Shown one piece after another: positions 8,515-17,175 of a DNA stretch of 64,000 nt. Made by a program: the position numbers and the translations under genes. Origin of the DNA: Pseudomonadales bacterium. GTDB lineage: Bacteria > Pseudomonadota > Gammaproteobacteria > Pseudomonadales > Ketobacteraceae. The DNA is taken from contig PAPM01000030.1 in the NCBI GenBank assembly GCA_002708905.1, positions 107,333 to 171,332 on the forward strand. Reading direction: 5' to 3'. The notes below the pieces were generated by a model. That model was not told where the DNA came from. It was given only the letters and a program-made list of their open reading frames with translations, and did not search any database. Positions within the stretch are counted from its first letter, which is position 1. Each line of letters starts with the position of its first letter.

Positions 8515-8991
8515 TTATTCAAGCCAACCTTCCGCATCCATGGCGTCGAATTTTCCGTCTGCCATCATGCGACCACGTTGAATGGCTTTTGCCAGCCAAC
8601 TGGAGGGCCCCTCTCTCAGCTCCTGCTGCAGGCTCTCTAGCAAACTCTCAATCTGAGCGCCTTCGGTGACCTTCACCGGCTGTACTCCCATCTCCAGCAG
8701 CTGCCGCACAGCAGATGCACCACAGGCCCGACAATAAACAGCAATACACCCGTCCAATAGCGCCAGTTTTCCAGCCAACTTATCTTCCGTGTCATCCGGC
8801 GAGATCTCGGCAAACTCACTCACAGTGAGTAATTGCACCTGGTCCACATCCACGCCATAGATCACAAAGGAACAGGCCGAGCCAAAATGCTGGTCCACCA
8901 CTTTGCGATCGGAAGAGGCAAACGCGACTTTCATCAGCGTTGCACTCTGGCTGTCATCCAGTACCCTTAACTGCCGTGTCGGCCCCGCCAT
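8515..8991 (-). CDS. nifX: NifX, FeMo-co precursor carrier
   Basis: The 158-residue protein has the NifX/NafY-type domain: MKVAFASSDRKVVDQHFGSACSF-type start near residue 20, YCRACGASAVRQLLEMGVQPVKV near 85-105, and a C-terminal helix. It binds NifB-co and VK cluster during transfer to NifEN. GGAG precedes the ATG, which lies one base from the nifN stop codon. Confidence 0.94.
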   Translation of the reverse strand: MAGPTRQLRVLDDSQSATLMKVAFASSDRKVVDQHFGSACSFVIYGVDVDQVQLLTVSEFAEISPDDTEDKLAGKLALLDGCIAVYCRACGASAVRQLLEMGVQPVKVTEGAQIESLLESLQQELREGPSSWLAKAIQRGRMMADGKFDAMDAEGWLE

Positions 8992-8992
8992 G

Positions 8993-10387
8993 CTAGTGAC
9001 TCCACAGTTGCTGCCGGTTTTCTATGTACTGCGGTGAATCCTGTTTCTGTGCGTAAATGGAATAGTAGGGTGCGGTCTCCTGATGATGTGCCATCACCAG
9101 ATTGGCCAAATCGAACAGCGCCTGCGCGGTACCACGGTAACCAAACCAGCAGCGCTGGAAGCCACCCACCAGATCGTATTGGGGGAAGCCCACTCGTAAA
9201 ATTGGAACGCCAAGACGACGGGCACTTTCTACCGCGTGGCTATTACCCAGCACCAGTTGGGCCTGCTTTTCAGTCGCAACTTTTTCCAGATCTTCCAGAT
9301 CACCGATATAAACCTGTTCGATGTCCAGATCGTTCAGTGCCACGCCCTTGGCCGGCACCACCGCCGCCACGGTATCAGCACCCATGCCTTTCAATAATCG
9401 GTCATATCCCGCCAACATATCCGGGTCCGCCGCAATGGCAACGCGGGAATGCCCGAGCATGAAATGAGTATCCAACATGGCATCCTGCAACTGCTTGCGC
9501 TGACGCTGCCACCGCTCCGGCACCGGGTTATTACTAAGATTGGCCAAGGTTGCAAACCAGTCATCCACTTCATCCAGCCCCATTAAATGGCCGAAACGAA
9601 ACGCCGGAATATCGCACTTCTTGCGCAGCAACTCCGCCGAACTAAACAAACTCTCACCCACCGCCAATGTGGCGATGCTTTCGCAGGCAGTAGCAATGTC
9701 GTCAACCGACACGCCCCCAGTGGTCAGTGGATTGTGCGGGCTATCATCCAAATGACCATCCAGGGAACCGGACAGGTCCGGAATCATCAGCGGCCGCAAG
9801 CCGAAGCTTTCGATGCTTTCAGCCACAAACTCCAGATCCCCCGGTGTCAGATTGGCTCCGCACAGTACATTCACCTGGCGCTGACGCAGGCCCTTACGGG
9901 TTTTATCCTCGGGCACCAGTTCATCGATAATGCCTTTCACCGCCAGCGCAAAGCCGCTTTCGAAACTGCCGGAGAAATCCGGGGTATTCACCGCTACAAC
10001 CGCAGTTTTTTCGTATTGCGGATACTTCTGACGAAAATCCCAAACACCCCGTTTGATATCCGCACCCTGGGTCTCAGCCAGACCCGTGGTGACCAGTCCA
10101 ATGATGGATGGATTACTTTTTTCACAAATGGTTTTCAGCGCTTCGGTAACGTTGCCATCGGCACCCATTACCGAGCTGACCTGATCCATCGCGGTAGTCT
10201 GCAATGGCACCGGCTCGCGGAAATGGCGCACGAAAAACACCTTGGCAAAGGCTGTGCAACCCTGGGAGCCGTGCATCAATGGCATGGAACGGGCAATACC
10301 CAGGAACGCAAGTGCGCCACCCACAGTCTGACTGGTTTTCAAAGGGCTGACGGACAAAGGTTTTTTACGCTTGATAATCTCTGGCAT
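8993..10387 (-). CDS. nifN: NifN, FeMo-co scaffold beta subunit
   Basis: It forms the NifEN heterotetramer on which NifB-co is converted to FeMo-co. The 464-residue protein has the nitrogenase component 1 fold: [31 protein letters not shown], the [15 protein letters not shown] segment, and [12 protein letters not shown] near the C-terminus. GGGAG precedes the ATG; it lies 15 bases after nifE. Confidence 0.96.
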   Translation of the reverse strand: MPEIIKRKKPLSVSPLKTSQTVGGALAFLGIARSMPLMHGSQGCTAFAKVFFVRHFREPVPLQTTAMDQVSSVMGADGNVTEALKTICEKSNPSIIGLVTTGLAETQGADIKRGVWDFRQKYPQYEKTAVVAVNTPDFSGSFESGFALAVKGIIDELVPEDKTRKGLRQRQVNVLCGANLTPGDLEFVAESIESFGLRPLMIPDLSGSLDGHLDDSPHNPLTTGGVSVDDIATACESIATLAVGESLFSSAELLRKKCDIPAFRFGHLMGLDEVDDWFATLANLSNNPVPERWQRQRKQLQDAMLDTHFMLGHSRVAIAADPDMLAGYDRLLKGMGADTVAAVVPAKGVALNDLDIEQVYIGDLEDLEKVATEKQAQLVLGNSHAVESARRLGVPILRVGFPQYDLVGGFQRCWFGYRGTAQALFDLANLVMAHHQETAPYYSIYAQKQDSPQYIENRQQLWSH

Positions 10388-10402
10388 TGTCGACTCCCGC
10401 TC

Positions 10403-11809
10403 TTATCCGTTCACCGTCAGCAATTCACCTGCAGTGGTAGCCCAAGGTGCTGGACGTCGTACCGCAGCCCACACCGGACTTTCCAGCGTGAGTGTCAGCT
10501 GCCGCACCAACTCCAGCATGCCCTGATACCCGGCATAACCGAACTCACGTTCCTGGTTGATATCCAGGAAAGGAATTTTTGCTTTGAGAGCGGTGTACAT
10601 GTTGCGACCGCCCGCAATCAAAATATCCGCTTTGTATTCCGCAACGGTGTCCAGCAACACTTTGGGGTTGCCTTCATCCAGCATTTTGACGTCATCCCCC
10701 ATCAACTCACGGATACGGGCTTTGTCTTCTTCAGTGGATTTTTTGGTACCGGTGGCAACCACTTTCATACCCAGATCCTGCAAGGCAGAAATCACGGACC
10801 AGGATTTCACGCCGCCGGTATAGAGCAATACGCGCTTGCCGTTCAAACGCTCACGCCAGGGTTCCAAGGCCGCTCGCACCCGTTTTTCTTCACGTTCGAT
10901 CAGGGCTTCTGTGCGCCGAGTCAGATCATCGTCACCAATCAGGCGAGCAACTTCCCGCAGTGCGTGAGAGGTATCGGTAATGCCGTAGAAGCTGCCCTCA
11001 AACCAGGGAATCTTGTAGCGCTCTTCCATCTTACGCGCCACGTTCAGCATGGCTTTGGAACACACCATCATGTTGGCTTCCGCCTGATGCATGGTTTGTA
11101 CTTCACGGAAGCGGGCGTCACCAGACAGAGTGCACAGCACCCGAATGCCCAACTCATCAAATAGCGGTAACACATGCCAGAATTCACCGGCGATGTTGTA
11201 TTCACCGATGAGGTTGATGTCATGCACTTTGATACCTTCACGCTCCGCCGACTTGGGTACAGGGTCCTTGTCCCGGGTGCCAATCACATATCGCACCATG
11301 GCATCGCCGGCAATCCGGTTACCTAAATTCTTGGTACCGTAGAAACCTGCAGCATCAATGGGCACCACAGGTACATTCCATTTTTCCTGCGCCGCTTTGC
11401 AGACGGCATCAATGTCGTCACCGATCAAAGCCGGAACGCAGGTGTTGTACACAAACACCGCCGGTGGCTGATAATCTTCAATGGCTTGCTTGATGGAGTG
11501 GTAGAGACGTTTTTCCGCACGCCCCATAACCACATCCTGTTCAGTGAGATCGGTGGTCATACCGATTCGATAGAGGTCAGGCCCACTGGAACGGGTGCCC
11601 CGGTTATCCCAGGAGCTGCCGGCACAGGCGATGGGCCCGTGAACAATATGAGCCACATCAGCGATGGGGAGCAGAGCAATCTGGGCGCCGTCAAACGCGC
11701 ACCCACCGGCGGTGGAGCCAGGCTTGGGTTTGGCACAACCGGACTTTTCCTTTTTGTTGTGCTCGCAAGCGGGCTCATCCAACAGTTCTGCAATATCCTT
11801 AGCTTTCAT
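10403..11809 (-). CDS. nifE: NifE, FeMo-co scaffold alpha subunit
   Basis: This is the alpha-like subunit of the NifEN scaffold. With the ATG at 11809 the protein is 468 residues, the normal size; an upstream frame to 11941 would extend through the sigma-54 promoter and is rejected. Visible motifs are [34 protein letters not shown] P-cluster-like region near residue 40, [11 protein letters not shown], and [12 protein letters not shown] near the end. AGAGG precedes the ATG. Confidence 0.96.
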   Translation of the reverse strand: MKAKDIAELLDEPACEHNKKEKSGCAKPKPGSTAGGCAFDGAQIALLPIADVAHIVHGPIACAGSSWDNRGTRSSGPDLYRIGMTTDLTEQDVVMGRAEKRLYHSIKQAIEDYQPPAVFVYNTCVPALIGDDIDAVCKAAQEKWNVPVVPIDAAGFYGTKNLGNRIAGDAMVRYVIGTRDKDPVPKSAEREGIKVHDINLIGEYNIAGEFWHVLPLFDELGIRVLCTLSGDARFREVQTMHQAEANMMVCSKAMLNVARKMEERYKIPWFEGSFYGITDTSHALREVARLIGDDDLTRRTEALIEREEKRVRAALEPWRERLNGKRVLLYTGGVKSWSVISALQDLGMKVVATGTKKSTEEDKARIRELMGDDVKMLDEGNPKVLLDTVAEYKADILIAGGRNMYTALKAKIPFLDINQEREFGYAGYQGMLELVRQLTLTLESPVWAAVRRPAPWATTAGELLTVNG

Positions 11810-11858
11810 AGCGCGACCTCTAGTAATTGCTGACAATGGCAACCGCAGCAAGACCAGG

Positions 11859-11874
11859 TGCAACGGACATACCA
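11859..11874 (-). promoter_or_regulatory. Sigma-54 promoter of nifENX operon
   Basis: The minus strand reads TGGTAT-GTCCG-TTGCA, with the invariant GG and GC 10 bases apart. It predicts a start near 11848, 39 bases before the nifE ATG. Perfect NifA-type sites lie about 80 and 160 bases upstream. Confidence 0.85.
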
Positions 11875-11919
11875 CAAGATAACGCATTGTTTTTAAAGGG
11901 TTTGAATGGCTTGGTGTTA

Positions 11920-11935
11920 TGTCGACATTGCGACA
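11920..11935. promoter_or_regulatory. NifA upstream activator site 1
   Basis: TGT-CGACATTGCG-ACA is an exact TGT-N10-ACA match centred about 80 bases upstream of the predicted nifE transcription start. Confidence 0.75.
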
Positions 11936-12001
11936 AAGCATTTTGGATTGCAGGTTCTGCGACAGGAATGGTGGGGATTTCAGAATTTACCCCCAGTCTG
12001 C

Positions 12002-12017
12002 TGTGGGGTTTCCGACA
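12002..12017. promoter_or_regulatory. NifA upstream activator site 2 (shared divergent)
   Basis: TGT-GGGGTTTCCG-ACA is a second exact match. It lies about 160 bases upstream of the nifE start and about 140 bases upstream of the divergent sigma-54 promoter at 12126, so it could serve either or both. Confidence 0.7.
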
Positions 12018-12125
12018 ATCTTCATCGACTCATCCTGTAACGAACTGCTCAGACGTCCGCTTACAGGAAATTAATTTGTTGATTGATAAGGGAAAGAATC
12101 CGAAATGGGAATAAATCTCGACTAA

Positions 12126-12141
12126 GGGCATGGGGCTTGCA
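12126..12141 (+). promoter_or_regulatory. Divergent sigma-54 promoter facing small ORF
   Basis: The plus strand reads GGGCAT-GGGGC-TTGCA: only the first consensus base (T) is changed, and GG-N10-GC spacing is kept. It predicts a start near 12152, 35 bases before the ATG of the 39-codon ORF at 12187. Confidence 0.65.
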
Positions 12142-12186
12142 GTGCGGTTAACAAACATCACTGCTCGTGAGAATCGGGAGACCACC

Positions 12187-12306
12187 ATGCGAGTCAAAGC
12201 AGCTCACACTTTTCTGAAGCCCGCTTTAATGTGGATGATGATCATCGCCTACGTGGCATTGGGCGATGTTCAGGTCAATCAGATGATTGCGATGACTCTG
12301 CCCTGA
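12187..12306 (+). CDS. Putative 39-aa membrane peptide, NifA/sigma-54 context
   Basis: The ORF encodes 39 residues with a basic N-terminus (MRVKAAH) and a hydrophobic core (residues 13-25, ALMWMMIIAYVAL) that could span the membrane. GGGAG lies at good spacing before the ATG. A sigma-54-type promoter at 12126 faces it, and NifA-type sites lie behind that. I know no family for it. It could be a nif-coregulated small protein. Alternatively the transcript could act as a regulatory RNA, with the ORF incidental. Confidence 0.5.
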   Translation: MRVKAAHTFLKPALMWMMIIAYVALGDVQVNQMIAMTLP

Positions 12307-12310
12307 GTAT

Positions 12311-13249
12311 TCAGTTGGGCACCAGTCTGAACAGGCGTGGTATGTTACCTTTTACGCGATTGGTGCTGCGGGGGAAATACACATTGAAAAAGGAGCCATT
12401 CCAATAGAGTCGATATCTAAAATCGATCTCTTGCCCATTCAGTGTAATGTTCTCTTTTACTGATGTGTTCACCGGCGCGAGATTATAAATCCAGGGAGTA
12501 CCAGCTCCGTCTTCCAAATCACCAAAATGATCCCGGGTGGCAGCCATTTCCGTTACATCAAGATACAGCGTAAAGGCTTCAATACCATTACATACTGGAA
12601 ATCCGCCACTACTGTTATAAAAAACCTCCACCTCCGGCTCGATGGTTACGCTTAGCGTATTGTTGTCATGCCAACGAATAATAGGTGAATAGCCTTCACC
12701 CGCGTCGTCCACATCCAAGCTATAATCCATTTGTTCCAAGGTGGCTTCCGGCACACCGAAACTTCGTTCAAGCTCTAAACAGTCCTCCATAATTTGCGAT
12801 GGCCAAAGATCCTTATTCAATACACTGAAGCCATGCTCGTTTACGAAGCCTCCACTGATGAGCGCCCCATCAGACATTCGATACAAACGGACGTTGTGAT
12901 CAAAAAAAGTGGAACTGAATTGAAAGCTGTAGACTGCCAACAATCGATTATCCGGTGAGGGAATTAGAGAAACGATGCTTTCTGAATACCCATCGTAAGT
13001 AGCCATTGAATAATTCACCATTTCCGCCTGTAATGGCGACAGGCTCGTCAAATTGGCCATTTGCAGTGTTTCTTCCCCTGTCGTGTCATTCACACTAACC
13101 ATGGCAAAACCAGCTCTGCCGGTGGGATAAACAGGCTCTAAACGATAAATTGGTACTATAGGCAAGGGTTCAAAGTACTCTAGTGCCTGGCTGAGCGTTA
13201 CGGTAGATAACATCAGGAAACCCAAGATTACTTTCAGATATACACGCAT
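12311..13249 (-). CDS. Secreted hypothetical protein
   Basis: The 312-residue protein has a signal peptide (MRVYLKVILGFLMLSTVTLSQA, cleavage after residue ~22). The mature part is beta-rich with WxP- and D-rich turns (SLIPSPDNRLLAVYSFQF, LYRMSDGALISGG), perhaps a propeller-like fold. No family is recognised. I chose the ATG at 13249, with GGGG upstream, over one at 13273 with no ribosome site. It is convergent with the small ORF at 12187 and has no nif motif. Confidence 0.72.
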   Translation of the reverse strand: MRVYLKVILGFLMLSTVTLSQALEYFEPLPIVPIYRLEPVYPTGRAGFAMVSVNDTTGEETLQMANLTSLSPLQAEMVNYSMATYDGYSESIVSLIPSPDNRLLAVYSFQFSSTFFDHNVRLYRMSDGALISGGFVNEHGFSVLNKDLWPSQIMEDCLELERSFGVPEATLEQMDYSLDVDDAGEGYSPIIRWHDNNTLSVTIEPEVEVFYNSSGGFPVCNGIEAFTLYLDVTEMAATRDHFGDLEDGAGTPWIYNLAPVNTSVKENITLNGQEIDFRYRLYWNGSFFNVYFPRSTNRVKGNIPRLFRLVPN

Positions 13250-13348
13250 GGTATATGCCCCAATCATTCCCATAAAAACGATTGCTCCAGTATATTCAGT
13301 ACTTGGCCATGGAAAAACCCATAAGTTCGGAATAATAAATGTGCAATA

Positions 13349-14974
13349 TTACCCTTTGCCGGAATAGGGCGGTAAGGTGGTGATGCGATGATCCACCAAC
13401 GGACCACCAACAGTGAAGTGATAAACGCTTTGCAGCGTATTGTCGGTCAACCCCAGCAGCTGGTGAACCGGATCATCAAAATAACAACCAATCCCCGTTC
13501 CCCGCAGACCGGCGGCCTCTGCTTCCAGATACAGGGTCTGCCCAACGGCACCTGCCTCCCAAAACAATTCACGGTAGCGCCAGGGCGCGTTTTGAAGAGT
13601 CGGCTCGAACTCCGCCAACATCGCCAGACTGAAACAACTCTCAGCCGCTATCGCTTGCTGGCAGCTCAATTTGGCGATGGTACGTTCAGCTTTGGCCAGA
13701 ATCAGTTGCTGCAAAGGAATCGAATCCGGAATGCCAGCAACCGGCTGCCATTGGAACTCCGGCCGCATGTTATCCCGCATCAGCGCCTGACCGTGCTCGC
13801 TGCGGGGCAAGGCATACAATCCCGGTGCAATGCCTTCCACCCGATGAATAAACAACACCAGATGAATACGTGGATGCCAGTTCACCGTATTCCAGGGAGC
13901 ATATTGCGTTCTCGGCTGCAACTGATCCAGACAACGGGAAAAGTGTTGCCGGGACATGACCGTGACACCATCAAATGATTGCGCCGAACGACGGCGGCGC
14001 AACAATTTGCCTGCTGTTTCTGAACACTCGGTGGGAATAATGATGCTGGTATCAACTGCTGCAACCGCCGGCGACGCTGCGTTTTCCGGGCGCTGACTGG
14101 CTTCTGTCACCTCGTCGATCACCGGCCAGTGGTATAGATGCTTGGGGTCCAACACGTTGGCCTTGCCAAACCACTGACCGGATTGCGCAAGGGTAAGCAA
14201 CGAGGCAGGGCCGACACCATCGCAAGATTGCCCGCCAGGCAAAATCTTCAGCAACAAATCCGGATGTTCCCGCTCGGCATTGCCGAAATCCCTTTGCCGA
14301 TCCAAACCCAACAGCGTTGCCAGCCCATCGTCACCCCACATCAGCTGAGGCGAGATGTTCCAGCCCAGGGTGGCGGCACCATAACTGATGGCGGCCATGG
14401 CATGCCCCACATCGTGTTGGCAGTAACGGAAAGCGCGTTCGCCATATTTCCAGGCCTCGCGCCAATGCACGGAGCTGAAGCCGATGTATAACTGGGGCTG
14501 AGACAATTCCAGTTCAGACAGGGCAGCTTCGCTGAAACGACAACGCAGCTCCAGCGCATGGGCGTCAGCCCGGTAGTGGTACAGCCCGTCCGACAACCCT
14601 TCCACAGCAATAGCAATAAGATAAGTTTCAGTAGGGTGCAGGTTGCCGCTGGATGGATTAACCCGCAGCGACCAGCGGGCCGTGCCATATTGTTTCCAGG
14701 CGGACAAGGCCACGGATATCTCCAGTAATGTTGCCACACTGGATAAATCCATTGACTGAGCCGCAGCGGGTTGATCGCTGCTAAGGGCAGAGAAAGGTAT
14801 CACCAACCGATCTGCCAGCAAAGGCAAATCAATCTGCTCAGCGCCGTCAAAACGCCGGAACGGGTCCGGTTGCGCGTCCCAATCCAGGGTGTCCGGCCCC
14901 TTGGCATAACCGTCCATGCGGTGCTTGGTACGGTCATGATAGTCAATAACGATTTGCTGCTTGGGATCGCTCAT
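13349..14974 (-). CDS. SagB/ThcOx-type nitroreductase-fold dehydrogenase
   Basis: This is a 541-residue FMN-dependent nitroreductase-fold protein with two tandem SagB-type halves: RWSLRVNPSSGNLHPTETYL and HDVGHAMAAISYGAATLGW in the first, LLRRRRSAQSFDG, AVGQTLYLEAEAAGLRGTGIGCYFDDP in the second. SagB enzymes oxidise azolines in peptide maturation, but no cyclodehydratase or precursor is visible here. Its ATG is 3 bases after the stop of a NifZ-like gene, with no strong ribosome site, which suggests coupling. Its substrate is unknown. Confidence 0.88.
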   Translation of the reverse strand: MSDPKQQIVIDYHDRTKHRMDGYAKGPDTLDWDAQPDPFRRFDGAEQIDLPLLADRLVIPFSALSSDQPAAAQSMDLSSVATLLEISVALSAWKQYGTARWSLRVNPSSGNLHPTETYLIAIAVEGLSDGLYHYRADAHALELRCRFSEAALSELELSQPQLYIGFSSVHWREAWKYGERAFRYCQHDVGHAMAAISYGAATLGWNISPQLMWGDDGLATLLGLDRQRDFGNAEREHPDLLLKILPGGQSCDGVGPASLLTLAQSGQWFGKANVLDPKHLYHWPVIDEVTEASQRPENAASPAVAAVDTSIIIPTECSETAGKLLRRRRSAQSFDGVTVMSRQHFSRCLDQLQPRTQYAPWNTVNWHPRIHLVLFIHRVEGIAPGLYALPRSEHGQALMRDNMRPEFQWQPVAGIPDSIPLQQLILAKAERTIAKLSCQQAIAAESCFSLAMLAEFEPTLQNAPWRYRELFWEAGAVGQTLYLEAEAAGLRGTGIGCYFDDPVHQLLGLTDNTLQSVYHFTVGGPLVDHRITTLPPYSGKG

Positions 14975-14977
14975 CAG

Positions 14978-15244
14978 TTACTGAAAAGGTACAAGTGGCT
15001 CAGCACTTAACTCATGCTCAAGGCAGGTGACCGGTGGCCCCAGTTCCCCATTGGGTAATTGGAAACTGACCAGGAAAACCTCTTCATCCGGGTTCTCCTC
15101 GAAGTGACCAACATTAATTAACATACCCATGGTCCCCACTTCGGCGAAAATCTCGTTCTCATCTGCGTGAGGAACAGAACCGTCATTCACTATCTGCACA
15201 GCGGCATACACGGCGTCACCATTGTGTACATGTCGCAAGCTCAT
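14978..15244 (-). CDS. Small NifZ-like protein
   Basis: The 88-residue protein keeps the NifZ-domain pattern: G-D-A-V-Y ... I-V-N-D-G-S-V-P near residue 20, then GTMGMLINVGHF and a C-terminal EVFLVSFQLP...ELGPP stretch. It is about half the size of full NifZ and distinct from the nifZ at the left edge. AGAGGA precedes the ATG at 15244; a longer frame to 15298 has no such site. It is followed directly by the SagB-type gene and preceded by a sigma-54-like promoter. Confidence 0.72.
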   Translation of the reverse strand: MSLRHVHNGDAVYAAVQIVNDGSVPHADENEIFAEVGTMGMLINVGHFEENPDEEVFLVSFQLPNGELGPPVTCLEHELSAEPLVPFQ

Positions 15245-15264
15245 TGCTGTATGTCCTCTACACT

Positions 15265-15280
15265 TGTCGCAAAACCGACA
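15265..15280. promoter_or_regulatory. NifA-type site in leader of NifZ-like gene
   Basis: TGT-CGCAAAACCG-ACA matches TGT-N10-ACA exactly. It lies about 20 bases before the NifZ-like ATG and downstream of the only visible sigma-54 box (15406-15421), an unusual position. Confidence 0.5.
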
Positions 15281-15405
15281 AAACAGACACGACACCATGT
15301 CATCAGAAATAATGCGATCATACCGAGACTCCTCGTTAACACTGATTTATCAGGGAGTTAGTCCTGCGTTGGCTTACTACAAAGCCGATGCGTCGCTATA
15401 AAAGT

Positions 15406-15421
15406 TGCAAAAGGTTTGCCA
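15406..15421 (-). promoter_or_regulatory. Sigma-54 promoter of NifZ-like/SagB pair
   Basis: The minus strand reads TGGCAA-ACCTT-TTGCA, a close -24/-12 match with GG-N10-GC. It lies in the 186-base gap between the NYN gene and the NifZ-like ATG and predicts a start near 15395 with a leader of about 150 bases. Confidence 0.75.
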
Positions 15422-15430
15422 GGACAGAGC

Positions 15431-15907
15431 TTAACTGAGCAGTAGGTCCTGCCTGATTGGAATAAACTTGCTTGCAGTATTGATTAATGACGTCGCGGTA
15501 AGCTCGGGCACACCATATACTTCAACGAGCTTTCCCTTAACGTTACGTAAATTATCGACCAGCAGGTCAAAATCACCATCCCCCGAAACTAAAACTACGA
15601 TATCTGCTCCACTGGTACGCTCCAGGGCATCTATGGTAATACCCACATCCCAGTCGCCTTTCGCCGATCCATCGGACCTTGCGATATACGGCCTCAATTT
15701 CACTTCAAAACCAATGGCTCTCAGAATGTTTTGAAACTCTCTCTGTTTCCTGTCGCCTTTATCAATCGCGTAAGCGCAGGCCGTTACAACTTCTCTGTTG
15801 GCGGTGACCAAAGACCAAAATTTGTTGTAATCAAAGTTGCGTGCGTACTTCTGTCTTGTGGTGTAATACACATTTTGTACGTCCACGAATATTGCAACCG
15901 TATTCAT
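15431..15907 (-). CDS. NYN-domain (LabA/DUF88) protein
   Basis: The 158-residue protein has the NYN/PIN-like fold motifs: VAIFVDVQNVYY at the N-terminus, KGDWDVGITIDALE near residue 97 and VLVSGDGDFDLLVDNLR near 115, which supply the acidic metal-binding residues. Family members are predicted RNases or RNA-processing factors. I use the ATG at 15907 rather than 15949 because the motif begins at once and a GGAA lies upstream. It is monocistronic as far as can be seen. Confidence 0.9.
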   Translation of the reverse strand: MNTVAIFVDVQNVYYTTRQKYARNFDYNKFWSLVTANREVVTACAYAIDKGDRKQREFQNILRAIGFEVKLRPYIARSDGSAKGDWDVGITIDALERTSGADIVVLVSGDGDFDLLVDNLRNVKGKLVEVYGVPELTATSLINTASKFIPIRQDLLLS

Positions 15908-15967
15908 CTGTTTTTTTCCGTTCCAAACTTGGATATTACACCAACTCACCTCAGCATGTCTGCGCGG

Positions 15968-17173
15968 TCACAACGCTATCAGGTCCACCGACCATATCAT
16001 CCCCAATGCAAAGCGCTGCACAGAATCCGATTGGATAGCATCCTCTATCGCTTCAAACCGCAACGCAAAGTCCGGGCGCAGTTGCCAACGATAAAGCAGG
16101 CCGGTGCGCTCAGGATCGTGCTTAAGGTTATACAGTCCGGTGAGTTCGGCCATGTTGTGAGCCGCTGCTCCGGTAATATTGTTTGCCAACGCCAGCCGCT
16201 CCCAACGCACGCCCACCTGGTGATCGCCATAACCGACGCTGGCCTGTAGCCAACCACCATTGTTATCTGCAATCCATTGCACCTGCCGGGTGTTATCCCA
16301 AATAACACCATCAATATCGACCTGGAAATACTGCGCTTCCACACTCCATTGCCAGTTCCGGCTGAAGTCCCCATTGAGCCGGATAAACACCCCGCTTATC
16401 TCGGTACGACCATCAAACCAGTATTCGGGAGCATCACTGGTAATGCTCCCATGACTGTGGCCGGATGCGGTGTAGCGGGTATCGGCGCGGTCTTCCGCAT
16501 CCGCCTGCAACCACCACATACCTGCATGCAATGCAAGAGCATGCCAACGCTCCAGATAATGCAAATAGACGTCGCCACTTTCATCCCCGGCGCCATTGGC
16601 GGGAAACCCATCGCCCTGCCAACTTTCCAGACCCAGCTGGAATGGACCAGCGGACAGCGTTAAACGCACACCATCGTCATTCAGTTGCCGGCCCAGAAAG
16701 GCGTCCATGGGCAGGGGCGTTTCACTGAACAAACGATCGCTGCTGTGTTCCCCATTGGCCGGTGTCATGGCGGCAGCCATGCGCCCTGCACTGACCGTGA
16801 TGAACATGGGTCCGGTGTCGAATTCCACACCGCCATAGGCGTGGTGAATTTCCGCGTCGGAAACGCCATCGTGACTGGAAACCTGCAGCATGCCGAATAC
16901 ACCATCGGCAGTTCGATGCTGAACACTGATGCGAGCCTCGTCAACAGTGGTACCTTCCTCCACTGGGTAGGCTTCTCCCCCCATTAACACACCGGGTATC
17001 TGCCAGCGGCCATCCTGCAACAGCATTCCGTCATCACGCCAGGTGGCACTCACCGCAGCCGAAACCTGGGTACCGATCTGCGTTTCGACCTCGCCATGAG
17101 CGTAAGCAAATTGGCCGCACAGCAGCAGGCTGACTCCAAAGCCAATCGAATGGAGAGGATAGACTCGATTCAT
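15968..17173 (-). CDS. Predicted outer-membrane beta-barrel in MbnPH operon
   Basis: The 401-residue protein has a signal peptide ending in CGQFAYA followed by HGEVETQIGTQVSAAVSATW. The rest alternates aromatic and polar residues in strand-like blocks (WQWSVEAQYFQVDID, GVRWERLALANN), as in porins. The mature N-terminus and loops carry histidines (AHGE, SGHSHGS). It lies 2 bases after the MbnH-like gene, so it is part of the same operon. A copper or substrate uptake role is inferred from the operon. Confidence 0.72.
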   Translation of the reverse strand: MNRVYPLHSIGFGVSLLLCGQFAYAHGEVETQIGTQVSAAVSATWRDDGMLLQDGRWQIPGVLMGGEAYPVEEGTTVDEARISVQHRTADGVFGMLQVSSHDGVSDAEIHHAYGGVEFDTGPMFITVSAGRMAAAMTPANGEHSSDRLFSETPLPMDAFLGRQLNDDGVRLTLSAGPFQLGLESWQGDGFPANGAGDESGDVYLHYLERWHALALHAGMWWLQADAEDRADTRYTASGHSHGSITSDAPEYWFDGRTEISGVFIRLNGDFSRNWQWSVEAQYFQVDIDGVIWDNTRQVQWIADNNGGWLQASVGYGDHQVGVRWERLALANNITGAAAHNMAELTGLYNLKHDPERTGLLYRWQLRPDFALRFEAIEDAIQSDSVQRFALGMIWSVDLIAL

Positions 17174-17175
17174 GA

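Noticed and set aside
9587..11164. Plus-strand open frame of 525 codons opposite nifN/nifE
   Set aside because: It lies wholly antisense to two clear nif genes, has low-complexity His/Gln/Arg-rich translation and no ribosome site. It is a shadow of codon bias.
11810..11941. 44-residue N-terminal extension of NifE
   Set aside because: It would run through the sigma-54 box at 11859-11874 and lacks family similarity. The ATG at 11809 has a good ribosome site.
13349..14974. Azole-peptide (TOMM) biosynthesis locus around the SagB-type gene
   Set aside because: No YcaO cyclodehydratase, E1-like protein or precursor peptide is visible nearby.
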